The position numbers were made by a program, and so were the translations under genes. This document shows positions 29,280 to 38,208 of a stretch of 42,374 nucleotides of DNA, piece after piece. Each line of letters starts with the position of its first letter. Position 1 is the first letter of the stretch. The notes beneath the pieces were generated by a model. The model was not told the origin of the DNA. It saw only the letters and a program-made list of their open reading frames with translations, and did no database searches. The stretch is from a virus, in the IMG/VR virus record IMGVR_UViG_3300025425_000045, positions 1 through 42,374 of that record; one strand, 5' to 3'.

Positions 29280-30141
29280 TTTGAAACTTTTACCACCTGG
29301 TGGTGGTGTGGCATCCTCTGTCGATACCCTCTCGGAATGGTGTCTCTGTTATCCATCAAGTTCGCCCTTTAGACTTGCCCCTGTTTTGTTCGCCTCAGGG
29401 CCTCTTGGTCTATCATCATTTGATGATAAGTTAATGTACCATATGGGTCGGTACGGTCAAGTATAATCGACATAATAAATTAAACTTGTAGACCATTATG
29501 GTCTACCTAATTAGGTTGGTGACCCAAATTCAAGGTTAACGGACCGCGGAGCCAGGAACGATTTTAAGAAGGCTAGAGTTGTCAAGTTTTTTTTTGAGAG
29601 ATAATTTTCATGTCAGAGTTTAAAAGGCCTCTGTAGGTCTCTTATATGGTAAATTATGGTACGGTTTGAGAAGACTCTAAAATTGACTGAAAAATAAAAA
29701 CGGTTTAAATCAACGGAGAGGGGCTTGTTAAGGGTTCTCATGTATGTTTTTATATCATATCGTACTATACGCTCTACGGCTCTTAAACCAGGGAAATTCA
29801 GCGTTTCATATTATGGAACAAATTCGGATCGTGGATCGTGAACCGTGGTGAGTGGAACGGTGGAACAGTACTAGAGGTTTTTTGAAAAAATAAAAAATAA
29901 AAAAATATTTTCTTAGAAAAGAAGTGTGGCACTGTTCCATTCGTCTAGAATAGTTGAGAAATATGGTAAAACCTGTCCACAGTACTAATTTAGGAAGTGT
30001 GGCAAGTGTTCCATTCTCTCTAGGCAATTAGACTGTTTTTAGTATAAATTTATTATACTAATAATAATCTCGAAAAAAACTCTAGTAACGATTTGCTGGC
30101 TTGATTTGTTTCACATTATGAAATAATGTAACGGTGTATTT
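29280..30141. other. Long non-coding control region between divergent operons
   Basis: About 860 bases with no convincing gene. The part at 29280-29530 is unusually rich in G and C and foldable on the minus strand, where it would be the leader of the ribozyme-led operon: ACCACC/GGTGGT, GGTATC/GATGCC, CCCTG/CAGGG and GTAGACCA/TGGTCTAC hairpins. A TTGACA (29585-29580, minus) and a TTGACC-16-TACATT pair are weak promoter candidates. The part at 29800-30110 has an AT-rich tract (29880-29920), repeated TGGAAC/GTTCCA motifs and two long direct repeats. It is a candidate early promoter and replication origin region. Confidence 0.5.
29814..30019. repeat. Clustered TGGAAC/GTTCCA motifs and direct repeat
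   Basis: TGGAAC occurs at 29814, 29853 and 29861 and its complement GTTCCA at 29934 and 30008. The last two lie inside a longer direct repeat: GAAGTGTGGCA at 29921-29931 and again at 29994-30004, each followed within three bases by TGTTCCATTC and then by TCTAG. The AT-rich tract lies between the two orientations. The arrangement suits iterons or a multi-site operator. Confidence 0.55.
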
Positions 30142-30594
30142 ATGGCTGGCCCCGAAAAGAATTTATATAAAATGGTTAAGGAAAAATTATCCGACTTCAA
30201 TCCTATTCGTATTGAAACTACTACGATAAATGGCTTCCCTGACTTAATTTTGTTCAACAAGGTTAAGGAAGTCTTATTTGTGGAGTGTAAGGTCTGTGAA
30301 AGTGATAAACTGATACAAAGTCTGAGACCCCATCAAAAATCATTTCATCACAAATATTCTAGTATTTTGGATGGCCTATTTATCTTGCAGAGGGTGCCCT
30401 CTTCAAGAGAGGTTTTCCTGTACAGGTCAAAGGAAATCGATTTCTTGGACCCAAAATGGGTCGCGAACCCTTGCGCGCGGGCGGTTGACCGCGGAAGTTG
30501 GCATGCGCTCAGCGCACAGCTAGACGCGGACCCACTAGATGTGGTAGGTGCATCGGCCCAATCCATGGAAATTACCAATAATGGCGGAAAATAA
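30142..30594 (+). CDS. VRR-NUC/PD-(D/E)XK endonuclease
   Basis: A 150-residue protein whose first 110 residues match a small phage nuclease: NLYKMVKEKL helix, GFPDLILF (Pro33-Asp34), LFVECKV (Glu48-x-Lys50) and SLRPHQKSFHHK (Gln65), the VRR-NUC arrangement. It may act as a resolvase or a nicking enzyme in replication or packaging. The C-terminal 45 residues are encoded by an unusually GC-rich stretch (30465-30560) with Ala/Arg/Asp-rich sequence unlike the rest of the phage; this may be an added or non-functional extension, or a DNA site lying inside the gene. Confidence 0.8.
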   Translation: MAGPEKNLYKMVKEKLSDFNPIRIETTTINGFPDLILFNKVKEVLFVECKVCESDKLIQSLRPHQKSFHHKYSSILDGLFILQRVPSSREVFLYRSKEIDFLDPKWVANPCARAVDRGSWHALSAQLDADPLDVVGASAQSMEITNNGGK

Positions 30595-30646
30595 GGCTTT
30601 TTACACCCCTAAAAACGCCTATAATGCAGATTATGCGACAAATTTT

Positions 30647-30663
30647 GTTCCACAATGTGGAAC
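30647..30663. promoter_or_regulatory. Perfect inverted repeat before terminase, operator candidate
   Basis: GTTCCACAATGTGGAAC is a perfect palindrome with one central base. It is built from the same GTTCCA/TGGAAC half-sites scattered at 29814-30013, and lies 130 bases before the terminase start. A dimeric repressor or activator is a natural reader. Confidence 0.55.
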
Positions 30664-30794
30664 GTTAGGTACTTAGAGTAAAATGAACAGAATATGAACA
30701 AATTATACCCCCCACCAACCCAAAACGGCCCGCGCGCTGTGAGGCGAGGGGCTTGGGAACTAGCATTTTCACAGTCATAGGAAGGAATCTGTAT

Positions 30795-32264
30795 ATGGAA
30801 TATAAAAAACTTGATAATCAACAATTAAAGGCGATGGTAGTGCTTCGACAAAAAATAGAACAAGAAGGTGCTCGCGTAAATTTCATGAAATTTGTCAAAT
30901 CCGTATGGCCGGAGTTCGTAGAAGGGCCCCATCACTTAAGAACTTCAGAAAAATTTCAAAAATTTTCAAAAAATAAGGCATGCAGGTTAATAATTAATAT
31001 GCCGCCTAGACACACTAAGTCAGAATTTGCAAGTTACTTGTTTCCGGCTTGGATGATGGGACTTAACCCTAGATTAAAAATTATTCAGGCTACCCATACA
31101 GGTGAACTCGCAGTTAGGTTTGGTAGAAAAATTAGAAATCTTATGAACTCTAGAGAATATAAACGTATATTTCCTGGAGTATCTTTAAGAACGGATAACC
31201 AAGCAGCAGGAAGATGGGAAACTAATCATGGTGGAGAATATTTTGCAGCTGGTGTAGGTGGTGCGATCACTGGTCGTGGTGCCGATCTATTAATTATCGA
31301 CGATCCGCATTCCGAGCAAGATGCTTTATCTGAAACTGCCATGGACAGTGCTTATGAGTGGTATACCTCAGGACCTAGACAAAGACTTCAACCTGGAGGA
31401 TCCATTGCTGTTGTTATGACCCGGTGGTCTCAAAAAGATTTAACAGGCCAGCTCGTAAAAAAAATGGCAGAACCTAAAGCAGACAAATGGGATGTTATAG
31501 AATTCCCTGCTATTTTAGATGATGATGATGAAGATAAGAGAAGACCTATTTGGCCTCAGTATTGGAAGTTAAATGAACTAGATGCAGTCAAAGCTTCTAT
31601 TGTTCCATCTAAGTGGAACGCACAGTGGCAACAAAATCCCACGTACGACGGAGCGAGTATCATTAAACGTGAATGGTGGAACGTGTGGGATAAACCTTCT
31701 CCGCCTAAATGTAAATTTATTATTCAAAGTTATGATACAGCCTTTTCCAAAAAGGAGTCTGCTGACTACTCAGCTATAACTACCTGGGGTATTTTCTACC
31801 CTGATGAAGGGACTGAGACTCATATTTGTTTATTAGATGTGGAAAAAGGAAGATGGGATTTTCCCGAATTAAAAAGAGTGGCTATGGAAAACATTAAGTA
31901 TTGGGACCCTGAACTAGTATTGATTGAAGCAAAAGCATCGGGCACACCCTTGATACAAGAGCTTAGACGTTTCGGAGTTTATGCGACTGCTTTCTCCCCG
32001 AACCGCGGGCAGGACAAACATGTCCGTGTTAATACAGTCGCCCCCATATTTGAGTCGGGCCAAGTTTGGCGAACAGATAACGATTTTGCTATTGAACTAA
32101 TGGAGGAATGCGCTGCTTTTCCTTACGGAGAACACGATGATTTAGTTGACGCAACAACCTTAGCCTTGCTAAGATACCGCCAAGGAAATTTGGTTCAATT
32201 AAAAGATGATGAAGATGACTCAATAAACATATCAAGGAGCCAAAAAAAATATGAATATTATTAA
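30795..32264 (+). CDS. terL: Terminase large subunit
   Basis: The frame is open from 30753, but AGGAAGGA sits well before ATG 30795, giving 489 residues. The ATPase has a Walker A-like MPPRHTKSEFAS (residues 69-80) and Walker B LLIIDDP (165-171). The RNase H-like nuclease has Asp314 (SYDTAFSKK), Glu388 (LVLIEAK) and Asp448/449/452 (YGEHDDLVDA). It cuts and pumps DNA into proheads, docking on the portal encoded at 35296. It belongs by these motifs to the TIGR01630-type terminases found in many podo- and siphoviruses. TerS follows it, with a 14-base overlap. Confidence 0.96.
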   Translation: MEYKKLDNQQLKAMVVLRQKIEQEGARVNFMKFVKSVWPEFVEGPHHLRTSEKFQKFSKNKACRLIINMPPRHTKSEFASYLFPAWMMGLNPRLKIIQATHTGELAVRFGRKIRNLMNSREYKRIFPGVSLRTDNQAAGRWETNHGGEYFAAGVGGAITGRGADLLIIDDPHSEQDALSETAMDSAYEWYTSGPRQRLQPGGSIAVVMTRWSQKDLTGQLVKKMAEPKADKWDVIEFPAILDDDDEDKRRPIWPQYWKLNELDAVKASIVPSKWNAQWQQNPTYDGASIIKREWWNVWDKPSPPKCKFIIQSYDTAFSKKESADYSAITTWGIFYPDEGTETHICLLDVEKGRWDFPELKRVAMENIKYWDPELVLIEAKASGTPLIQELRRFGVYATAFSPNRGQDKHVRVNTVAPIFESGQVWRTDNDFAIELMEECAAFPYGEHDDLVDATTLALLRYRQGNLVQLKDDEDDSINISRSQKKYEYY

Positions 32265-32796
32265 AAAAATTAATCCTGAAGATCGAAGACTCAAACAAAA
32301 GCTAACGCCCAAGCAAATGTTGTTTGTTACAAATTATGTACAAAGTACTTTAACCGGGAAAATGTCAGCGAGCGAGGCGGCCCGCAAGGCGGGGTACTCT
32401 CAAACAAGGGCCCGTCAAACAGCACATGAATTATTAAATCCTAAAATTAATCCCTATATTGTGGAAGCTATTAATGAGATGAAACAAGATCTCTATGAGA
32501 CATCCGGAGTTTCGATGGCCTCTCACTTAACGGCTCTTAAGGAAATGAGAGACGAAGCGCGAGACAATAATCACTACTCAGCAGCCATCAACGCGGAAGT
32601 CGCAAGGGGCAGAGTAGCAGGATTTTATGAATTAAAAAATAAAGCCGAAGACTCTATGGAACAAATGAGTAAAGATGAATTAATTCAAATCTTGGAAAAG
32701 TATGATCAACAAGGTATAACTCATGAAAGAGGTTTGATCGTAGATGATGACAAGATAGAGTTCTCTAACGATACGCGAACCGCGAAGGGAGATTAA
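32251..32796 (+). CDS. terS: Terminase small subunit
   Basis: A 181-residue protein with the Terminase_2-type N-terminal helix-turn-helix: LTPKQMLFVTNYV, then SASEAARKAGYSQTRARQTA, then a helix NPYIVEAINEMKQ and a helical oligomerisation part. It recognises the packaging site and activates TerL. The gene lies after terL, the reverse of the usual order, and overlaps it. The C-terminal part is acidic. Its start codon lies in the last codons of terL, preceded by AAGGAG. Confidence 0.87.
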   Translation: MNIIKKINPEDRRLKQKLTPKQMLFVTNYVQSTLTGKMSASEAARKAGYSQTRARQTAHELLNPKINPYIVEAINEMKQDLYETSGVSMASHLTALKEMRDEARDNNHYSAAINAEVARGRVAGFYELKNKAEDSMEQMSKDELIQILEKYDQQGITHERGLIVDDDKIEFSNDTRTAKGD

Positions 32797-35306
32797 TGTA
32801 TCCATTTTTAGGACAAGAACTTTTAAAAAGAGTAGCCACTAATCCTAAGATTGTAGGACCTTTGCTAATAAGTGCGGTTGGAGCACAAAAGGCAGAAGAG
32901 ATCCAAGGATTATTTTCTTCAGGAAAAATTCCTATTAACGATATCTATAGTATTTTAACAGGAGGTAATGTGACCTCTATTCTGAATAAAATTACTAGTA
33001 CACCAAGTGGATCTTTCTCTTCACCTGATCAAGATGATATTGATAGACAAGCAGAATTTAATAGAGGATTAGGGAAACAAACTACCTTTGCTGATGACAT
33101 TAAATCAGAGCCTTTAATAACACCTGTCCCTGAAAAACTTCCAGGACTTTTATCTACCCCTGAAGAAAAAAACATAGACTACAGTAATGTTACACCTATG
33201 CCTGCGCCAGCTAAGGTTTCTGATTTTATACAGAAGTCAGAAGAAGATTCTTCCCCTGTAGACCCTGTAGATATTATTCAAATAAAAACAACTGCTGATC
33301 AGGCGAAAGATGATTCTTCTCCTGTAGTGGTGGACCCTAAAGAATATTCTCCTAAAATGAAAATGGCTAGACCTTTTGAATACGTAGAGACAGTTAATAC
33401 TATAAAAATTTTTGGTAATGATGATGTTAGAAAAGTTACTTACACTGATAAAAAGGCTGCTCCAATTAAATATACTTTTAGTGAGGATAAGCTGGAAGAA
33501 ATTAAAAATAATACTTTACTAGAGTTTGAACAAAGAACTGGAACTAATGTAAAAGCTTTAGTTGATAAAGTTGGTTTTAAAATGCCCGATTTAAATACTT
33601 TAAATAATTCTTTAAAGAGAGATGAAGCTGCTCGATATTGGTATGAAAGAAGTTCAGAATACTTTGATACTTTATTAGAGCCACTTTCTAAAGAAGATAA
33701 ATCTAAATTTTTAAATATTTTATCTATTACTTCAGGTGGTGTTACACCAAAAGAAAATTTTAAAATAGCTTTAGGAGTCTATTCAGACTATAAGGCTGGC
33801 CGTCCTATTCGTATGGGTTTCAGACAAACGGCGTCTTTAGATAAACTTTTAAAAGATCCTGGTTCTCAAATTAATTCTTCTAAGTTTAGAAACTTTACAG
33901 ATAGTTTTGGTTATTTTATGGGTACAACTGACAGACCACCTAACACGGTTAACGATTTACAAATGGCTGATATATTTGGAATTGATCAGTCAGCTTTAGC
34001 AAGTAATCCTGATTTGTATTCTTTAATGACAATGTCTCTTACTAACTTGGCAAACGAAGTAAATGAAATTACTCCCGAAGGTCAGGAGCTATTACAACCT
34101 TATCAACTGCAATCTATTTTGTGGACCGAGAATCGTGGAGGGCAGTCAACAAATTATGCTGAAGTAGGCCCTGAGGTTATTGATAACATGAGGAAACTTG
34201 GTTATGAGTTTAAAGACGATAAATTAAATTTAGAAGAAATTACTTCTGCTAATTTTGTACGAAGTATTCAAAAAACAGTTAAACCTTATGAAGATTCAGT
34301 AAAGATGACTATTGAGTCAGGAAGTTTCTTAACTCCATCTGGAATGAAAATAAAACAATTGGTTGATAACTTTTCTGATGACACAGTTTTAATGGATCAG
34401 ATAAGTAAAATTAATAAATCTGCTAATAGTCAATTAATAACTAGAAAAAATAAACAACCTTCTATTGTAGAAAAATTATTTTCTGTTGCAGTAGGATCAA
34501 ATGTTTCTGTAAGTAGAATGCAAAAAGGATTCGGAACATTTGAAGGTCAAATAGGTGATAATATAATTATTCCATCTGTTTATAAGAATAAAAAAGGAGA
34601 AATTATTCCATTAACTCCTGACCAAAGAATAAATGTTATGGCTTTTTTAGGAAAATATTTAAATCAAGAAGCTGCGGCTTCTAGTAATTTTACCTCGATT
34701 GAACCAGGTGAAGGACTTTCATCAGAAGAAATAGAAGAAGGAAAAAAACTTACAAATACTTTTTATGTTCCTGAAACAGGTTACTCCACTAATCAGTTTA
34801 AAAAAGTACTTGATCAATCAGGGTATGAATTTAATATATTCCCAGTTCCAGGTGGATTTTTATTAGATACACTTTCTTTTGACGGAAAACCTGATACAGA
34901 AAAAGTTGGAAATGCTATTTTAGATGTTTTTGGAAAAGACAAGGTAGTTGAAATTGTTGACTCGAAGTGGTATGGAGAGTATATTGGAAAAGAATTATAC
35001 GAGGAGAGAGAAAATGCCTTTAAAAAGAGTATCGCCGAAAGAATGGGAGAAGAGGGGGATTCCCTTGAATCGTTCAACGATCTACTTCCCTCCGTCGAAG
35101 AAGTCTCAGAAGTCGACAAAAACAGAGACCAAGGATACGATGAAATCCTCGGCTCAACAAAAGTCATAAATCTTTTAAAGGGAGCTAATATTCAATTGAA
35201 GAGAAGAGGAGGATACGTAATGCCTTTACCTGAAATCCCTTCCCTTGTAAAAGGCGGATTAGTTGATATAAATTACTTAACGAGATCTTTAAACAATGGT
35301 AGATAA
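32796..35306 (+). CDS. Large unknown protein between terminase and portal
   Basis: An 836-residue protein with no motif that I recognise. The first 100 residues contain a hydrophobic start (VGPLLISAVGAQKAEEI), then an acidic Pro/Asp-rich linker (residues about 90-190), and a long helical body with many charged residues. The end, GGYVMPLPEIPSLVKGGLVD, resembles the short Gly-rich C-terminal tags of the virion proteins at 5831-12750. It starts at the last base of terS and overlaps the portal gene by 11 bases, so a virion or packaging role is likely. At 35014-35165 a second frame is open with its own ribosome binding site. Confidence 0.55.
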   Translation: MYPFLGQELLKRVATNPKIVGPLLISAVGAQKAEEIQGLFSSGKIPINDIYSILTGGNVTSILNKITSTPSGSFSSPDQDDIDRQAEFNRGLGKQTTFADDIKSEPLITPVPEKLPGLLSTPEEKNIDYSNVTPMPAPAKVSDFIQKSEEDSSPVDPVDIIQIKTTADQAKDDSSPVVVDPKEYSPKMKMARPFEYVETVNTIKIFGNDDVRKVTYTDKKAAPIKYTFSEDKLEEIKNNTLLEFEQRTGTNVKALVDKVGFKMPDLNTLNNSLKRDEAARYWYERSSEYFDTLLEPLSKEDKSKFLNILSITSGGVTPKENFKIALGVYSDYKAGRPIRMGFRQTASLDKLLKDPGSQINSSKFRNFTDSFGYFMGTTDRPPNTVNDLQMADIFGIDQSALASNPDLYSLMTMSLTNLANEVNEITPEGQELLQPYQLQSILWTENRGGQSTNYAEVGPEVIDNMRKLGYEFKDDKLNLEEITSANFVRSIQKTVKPYEDSVKMTIESGSFLTPSGMKIKQLVDNFSDDTVLMDQISKINKSANSQLITRKNKQPSIVEKLFSVAVGSNVSVSRMQKGFGTFEGQIGDNIIIPSVYKNKKGEIIPLTPDQRINVMAFLGKYLNQEAAASSNFTSIEPGEGLSSEEIEEGKKLTNTFYVPETGYSTNQFKKVLDQSGYEFNIFPVPGGFLLDTLSFDGKPDTEKVGNAILDVFGKDKVVEIVDSKWYGEYIGKELYEERENAFKKSIAERMGEEGDSLESFNDLLPSVEEVSEVDKNRDQGYDEILGSTKVINLLKGANIQLKRRGGYVMPLPEIPSLVKGGLVDINYLTRSLNNGR

Positions 35307-37701
35307 CATAGACAAAGGATTATATCAATCAGGACAACCTGAGTTCGAAGTACTAAAGTCTGATACAGAAGTAATAGTAGATGGCGCACAAGTACCTGTT
35401 CCTGAGGGATTAGAAATTGAAATGGATGAAGATGGCGGAGCTACGCTTGATTTTGATCCAAGAGAAGTTCTTCCTGAAATTGAATTTTATTCTAACTTAG
35501 CAGAAGTTATTGATGATAGAGATTTAGAAGCAGTCTCTGATGAATTAATGGCGGATTTTGAAAGTGACAAAACCTCTCGTAAAGATTGGGAGGACGCTTA
35601 CATTAATGGTTTAAGTTTATTAGGTTTTAAGTATGAGAATAGAACCAATCCTTTTAGAGGAGCAAGTGGGGCGACACATCCTTTACTTGCAGAAAGCGCT
35701 ACTCAGTTTCAAGCAACAGCTTTTAAAGAATTATTACCTCCAGGTGGACCGGTAAGAACTATTATCATGGGAGACGAAACTCCTGAGAAATATGCTAGGG
35801 CAAAACGTGTTCAAGAATTTATGAATTTTCAATTGATGAACAAGATGGAAGACTTTACTCCTGAGTACGATCAAATGTTATTTTATTTACCGCTAGCAGG
35901 ATCTACATTTAAAAAAGTTTATTATGATGAATTAATGGAAAGACCTGTATCAAAGTTTATTCCCCCTGAAGACCTTGTTGTAAACTATATGGCAACTGAT
36001 TTAGATAACTGTGAAAGAGTCTGTCATGTTATCAACATGAGTTATAATGATTTTAGAAAAAAACAAGTTGCAGGTTTTTACAAAGACATAGATATCATGC
36101 CATCTGAATATCAACCAGGTGAGATTCAAAAAAAATATGATGAGATGGAAGGTACTAAACCTAACTATGCGGATCAAGTTGTAAAGCTTTATGAGTTCCA
36201 TACTTCACTTGATTTAATAGACTTTGAGGATAAAGATGATTCAGAAGAGATGACAGGAATAAAAATTCCTTACATTGTAACCATAGAAGAAGGATCTACA
36301 AAAGTAGTAGGTATTAGAAGAAATTATGAAAAGGATGACCCTAAAAAAATAAAGAAACAATATTTTGTTCATTATAAATTTTTACCAGGTCTTGGTTTTT
36401 ATGGTTTTGGTTTAATTCATATGATTGGTGGTTTATCAAGAACTGCTACAGATATTCTTAGACAGCTAATTGATGCAGGAACATTAGCTAATCTACCTGC
36501 TGGATTTAAAGCTCGTGGAATTAAAATTAGAGATGATGCAGAGCCTTTACAACCAGGTGAATTTAGAGATATAGATGCTCCTAATGGTGATTTAAGAAAT
36601 GCTTTAATACCTCTTCCTTATAAAGAACCTTCTCAAACTCTTTATAGCTTACTAGGATTTATAGTCCAGGCTGGCCAAAGATTTGCTTCTATTGCAGATA
36701 TGCAAGTGGGAGAGGGAAATCAAAATGCTGCAGTAGGAACTACAATTGCTTTACTAGAACGTGGATCTAAAATTATGTCAGCTATTCACAAGCGTTCTTA
36801 TTATTCACAGAAAAAAGAATTTAAATTACTTTATAGAGTCTTTGGAGACTACTTACCTGAATCATATCCTTACGCTGTTCAAGGTGCTGATCGTACAATT
36901 AAAGCAGAAGATTTTGATGACTCATTAGATGTCTTACCTGTTTCTGATCCAAATATTTTTTCTACAGCTCAAAGAGTTACCTTAGCTCAGACTGAATTAC
37001 AGTTAGCCCAAAGTGCTCCTGACTTACATAATATGAAAGAAGCTTATCGTAGAATGTATGAATCTTTAGGCATTAAAGATGTCGATGAAATTTTACGAAA
37101 AGATAGTCCTGTAGGACCTAAAGACCCGGCAACTGAAAGTGCAGATTTACTTGATGGTAATTTAATGCAGGTCTATGAAGGACAAGATCATGATGCACAT
37201 ATTCAAAGTCATTTATTGTTTGGAACCAATCAAATGATTTTAGGTAATCCTCCTATGGCTATGAAATTACAAAAACATATTTTAGAACATGTTTCTTTAA
37301 AATCAAAAGAGCAAGTAGACTTTTTAATTTCTCAAGGACAACTTCCTGAGGAAGAAATGAATGCTGCTATTGCCAAATTACAGGCACAGTCCATGACTGA
37401 GTTAAAAAAAATGTCAAGCGAACTATCAGGAGGAGGTCAACCTGATCCAGCAATAGAATTGAAACAACAAGAATTACAGCAAGACGCACAAAAAGATCAA
37501 AGTGATGTTCAAAGAGATCAAGCAAGAATACAGTTAGATGCTGAAAGACTTAAACAAAGAACTGCTATTGATCAAGCAAGACTACAAAAAGATTATGACA
37601 TTGCAGATAAAAGAGCTGAAGTTCAGTACGATAAAATGACTACTCAAAATGTTAATAAAAAAAATGACATGATGAATAAGAATTCTCAGAATCAAAAATA
37701 A
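35296..37701 (+). CDS. Portal protein
   Basis: An 801-residue protein of the P22-like portal group. Recognisable parts are RKDWEDAYINGLSLLGFKYE, FRGASGATHPLLAESATQFQ, KELLPPGGPVRT, then LPLAGSTFKKVYYD, FIPPEDLVVNYMA and the crown/clip segment GGLSRTATDILRQLIDAGT. A long Gln/Asp-rich coiled coil closes the protein (KQQELQQDAQKDQSDVQRDQ), as in portals with an extended barrel. Twelve copies form the DNA channel at one capsid vertex and bind terminase. The start overlaps the upstream gene by 11 bases. Confidence 0.92.
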   Translation: MVDNIDKGLYQSGQPEFEVLKSDTEVIVDGAQVPVPEGLEIEMDEDGGATLDFDPREVLPEIEFYSNLAEVIDDRDLEAVSDELMADFESDKTSRKDWEDAYINGLSLLGFKYENRTNPFRGASGATHPLLAESATQFQATAFKELLPPGGPVRTIIMGDETPEKYARAKRVQEFMNFQLMNKMEDFTPEYDQMLFYLPLAGSTFKKVYYDELMERPVSKFIPPEDLVVNYMATDLDNCERVCHVINMSYNDFRKKQVAGFYKDIDIMPSEYQPGEIQKKYDEMEGTKPNYADQVVKLYEFHTSLDLIDFEDKDDSEEMTGIKIPYIVTIEEGSTKVVGIRRNYEKDDPKKIKKQYFVHYKFLPGLGFYGFGLIHMIGGLSRTATDILRQLIDAGTLANLPAGFKARGIKIRDDAEPLQPGEFRDIDAPNGDLRNALIPLPYKEPSQTLYSLLGFIVQAGQRFASIADMQVGEGNQNAAVGTTIALLERGSKIMSAIHKRSYYSQKKEFKLLYRVFGDYLPESYPYAVQGADRTIKAEDFDDSLDVLPVSDPNIFSTAQRVTLAQTELQLAQSAPDLHNMKEAYRRMYESLGIKDVDEILRKDSPVGPKDPATESADLLDGNLMQVYEGQDHDAHIQSHLLFGTNQMILGNPPMAMKLQKHILEHVSLKSKEQVDFLISQGQLPEEEMNAAIAKLQAQSMTELKKMSSELSGGGQPDPAIELKQQELQQDAQKDQSDVQRDQARIQLDAERLKQRTAIDQARLQKDYDIADKRAEVQYDKMTTQNVNKKNDMMNKNSQNQK

Positions 37702-37703
37702 GT

Positions 37704-37931
37704 ATGGATAAAAAAACTGAAAAAAGAATTAAAAAAATGATAAGTGAAACTAGGTATTACATGCAAGAACAGGCTGAAATAGGTACAGATATACTAGAAT
37801 TAGCTCAAGTCATGTTGACTATAAGTAGAGAAGCAATGGTAGATGCTTATGGGGAATATTTTGCAGACAGCTATATTAAGAATGAAATTAGTAGGTTGAA
37901 AAGAAATCAAAATAGTATAACTTTACACTAA
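37704..37931 (+). CDS. Small helical hypothetical protein
   Basis: A 75-residue all-helical protein beginning MDKKTEKRIKKMISETRYYM with a hydrophobic core (ELAQVMLTISREAMVDAYGE). It follows the portal with a two-base gap and overlaps the next gene as TAATG. No family recognised; the location suggests a head-assembly or lysis accessory role. Confidence 0.6.
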   Translation: MDKKTEKRIKKMISETRYYMQEQAEIGTDILELAQVMLTISREAMVDAYGEYFADSYIKNEISRLKRNQNSITLH

Positions 37932-38101
37932 TGACTAAACGATTAACAAAAACAATACCCCCAAAAAGGGGCCCTGTTTCACAGGGTGAATCTATTCCAC
38001 CAGGCAAGATCATGAAAGTCGGTCCAGTGCCTGAGGATAAAAAGCATAAACGCGGTTATGGGATAGCATCTAAAGGTCTTAAATTCGAAGGAGTATTTTA
38101 A
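37931..38101 (+). CDS. Small basic protein, 56 residues
   Basis: Starts at ATG 37931 on the preceding stop (TAATG) and ends at 38101, again overlapping the next ATG. The product begins MTKRLTKTIPPKRGPVSQGE and contains PGKIMKVGPVPEDKKHKRGY, Pro/Gly/Lys-rich and probably unstructured. The double coupling supports it. Function unknown; such small basic proteins between portal and holin genes recur in marine phages. Confidence 0.65.
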   Translation: MTKRLTKTIPPKRGPVSQGESIPPGKIMKVGPVPEDKKHKRGYGIASKGLKFEGVF

Positions 38102-38208
38102 TGAGAATACTATCAAAAGTTAAAAACTTTACTTCTAATATAAAGAAAAGAGATGTTGCAATAGCTATCACTTTCTTTGTGTTAGGGGTATTAATTGCTT
38201 CTCAGTAA
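38101..38208 (+). CDS. Tiny single-pass membrane protein, 35 residues
   Basis: Starts at ATG 38101 on the preceding stop. The product, MRILSKVKNFTSNIKKRDVA then IAITFFVLGVLIASQ, has a basic N-terminal part and one C-terminal transmembrane helix. It overlaps the holin gene by 14 bases. It may be a holin partner, antiholin or pinholin-like protein. Confidence 0.55.
   Translation: MRILSKVKNFTSNIKKRDVAIAITFFVLGVLIASQ

Noticed and set aside
29239-29466. 75-codon plus-strand open frame in the control region
   Set aside because: It lies antisense to the hammerhead ribozyme and its leader, has no ribosome binding site, and its Ser/Pro/Leu-rich product has no protein-like pattern.
29806-30027. 73-codon minus-strand open frame
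   Set aside because: It crosses the AT-rich tract and the GTTCCA repeats, gives an improbable Phe/Tyr/Lys run and has no ribosome binding site.
34814-35167. 117-codon minus-strand frame inside the pre-portal gene
   Set aside because: It is a Ser-rich antisense shadow of a Glu/Asp/Lys-rich coding region, with no ribosome binding site.
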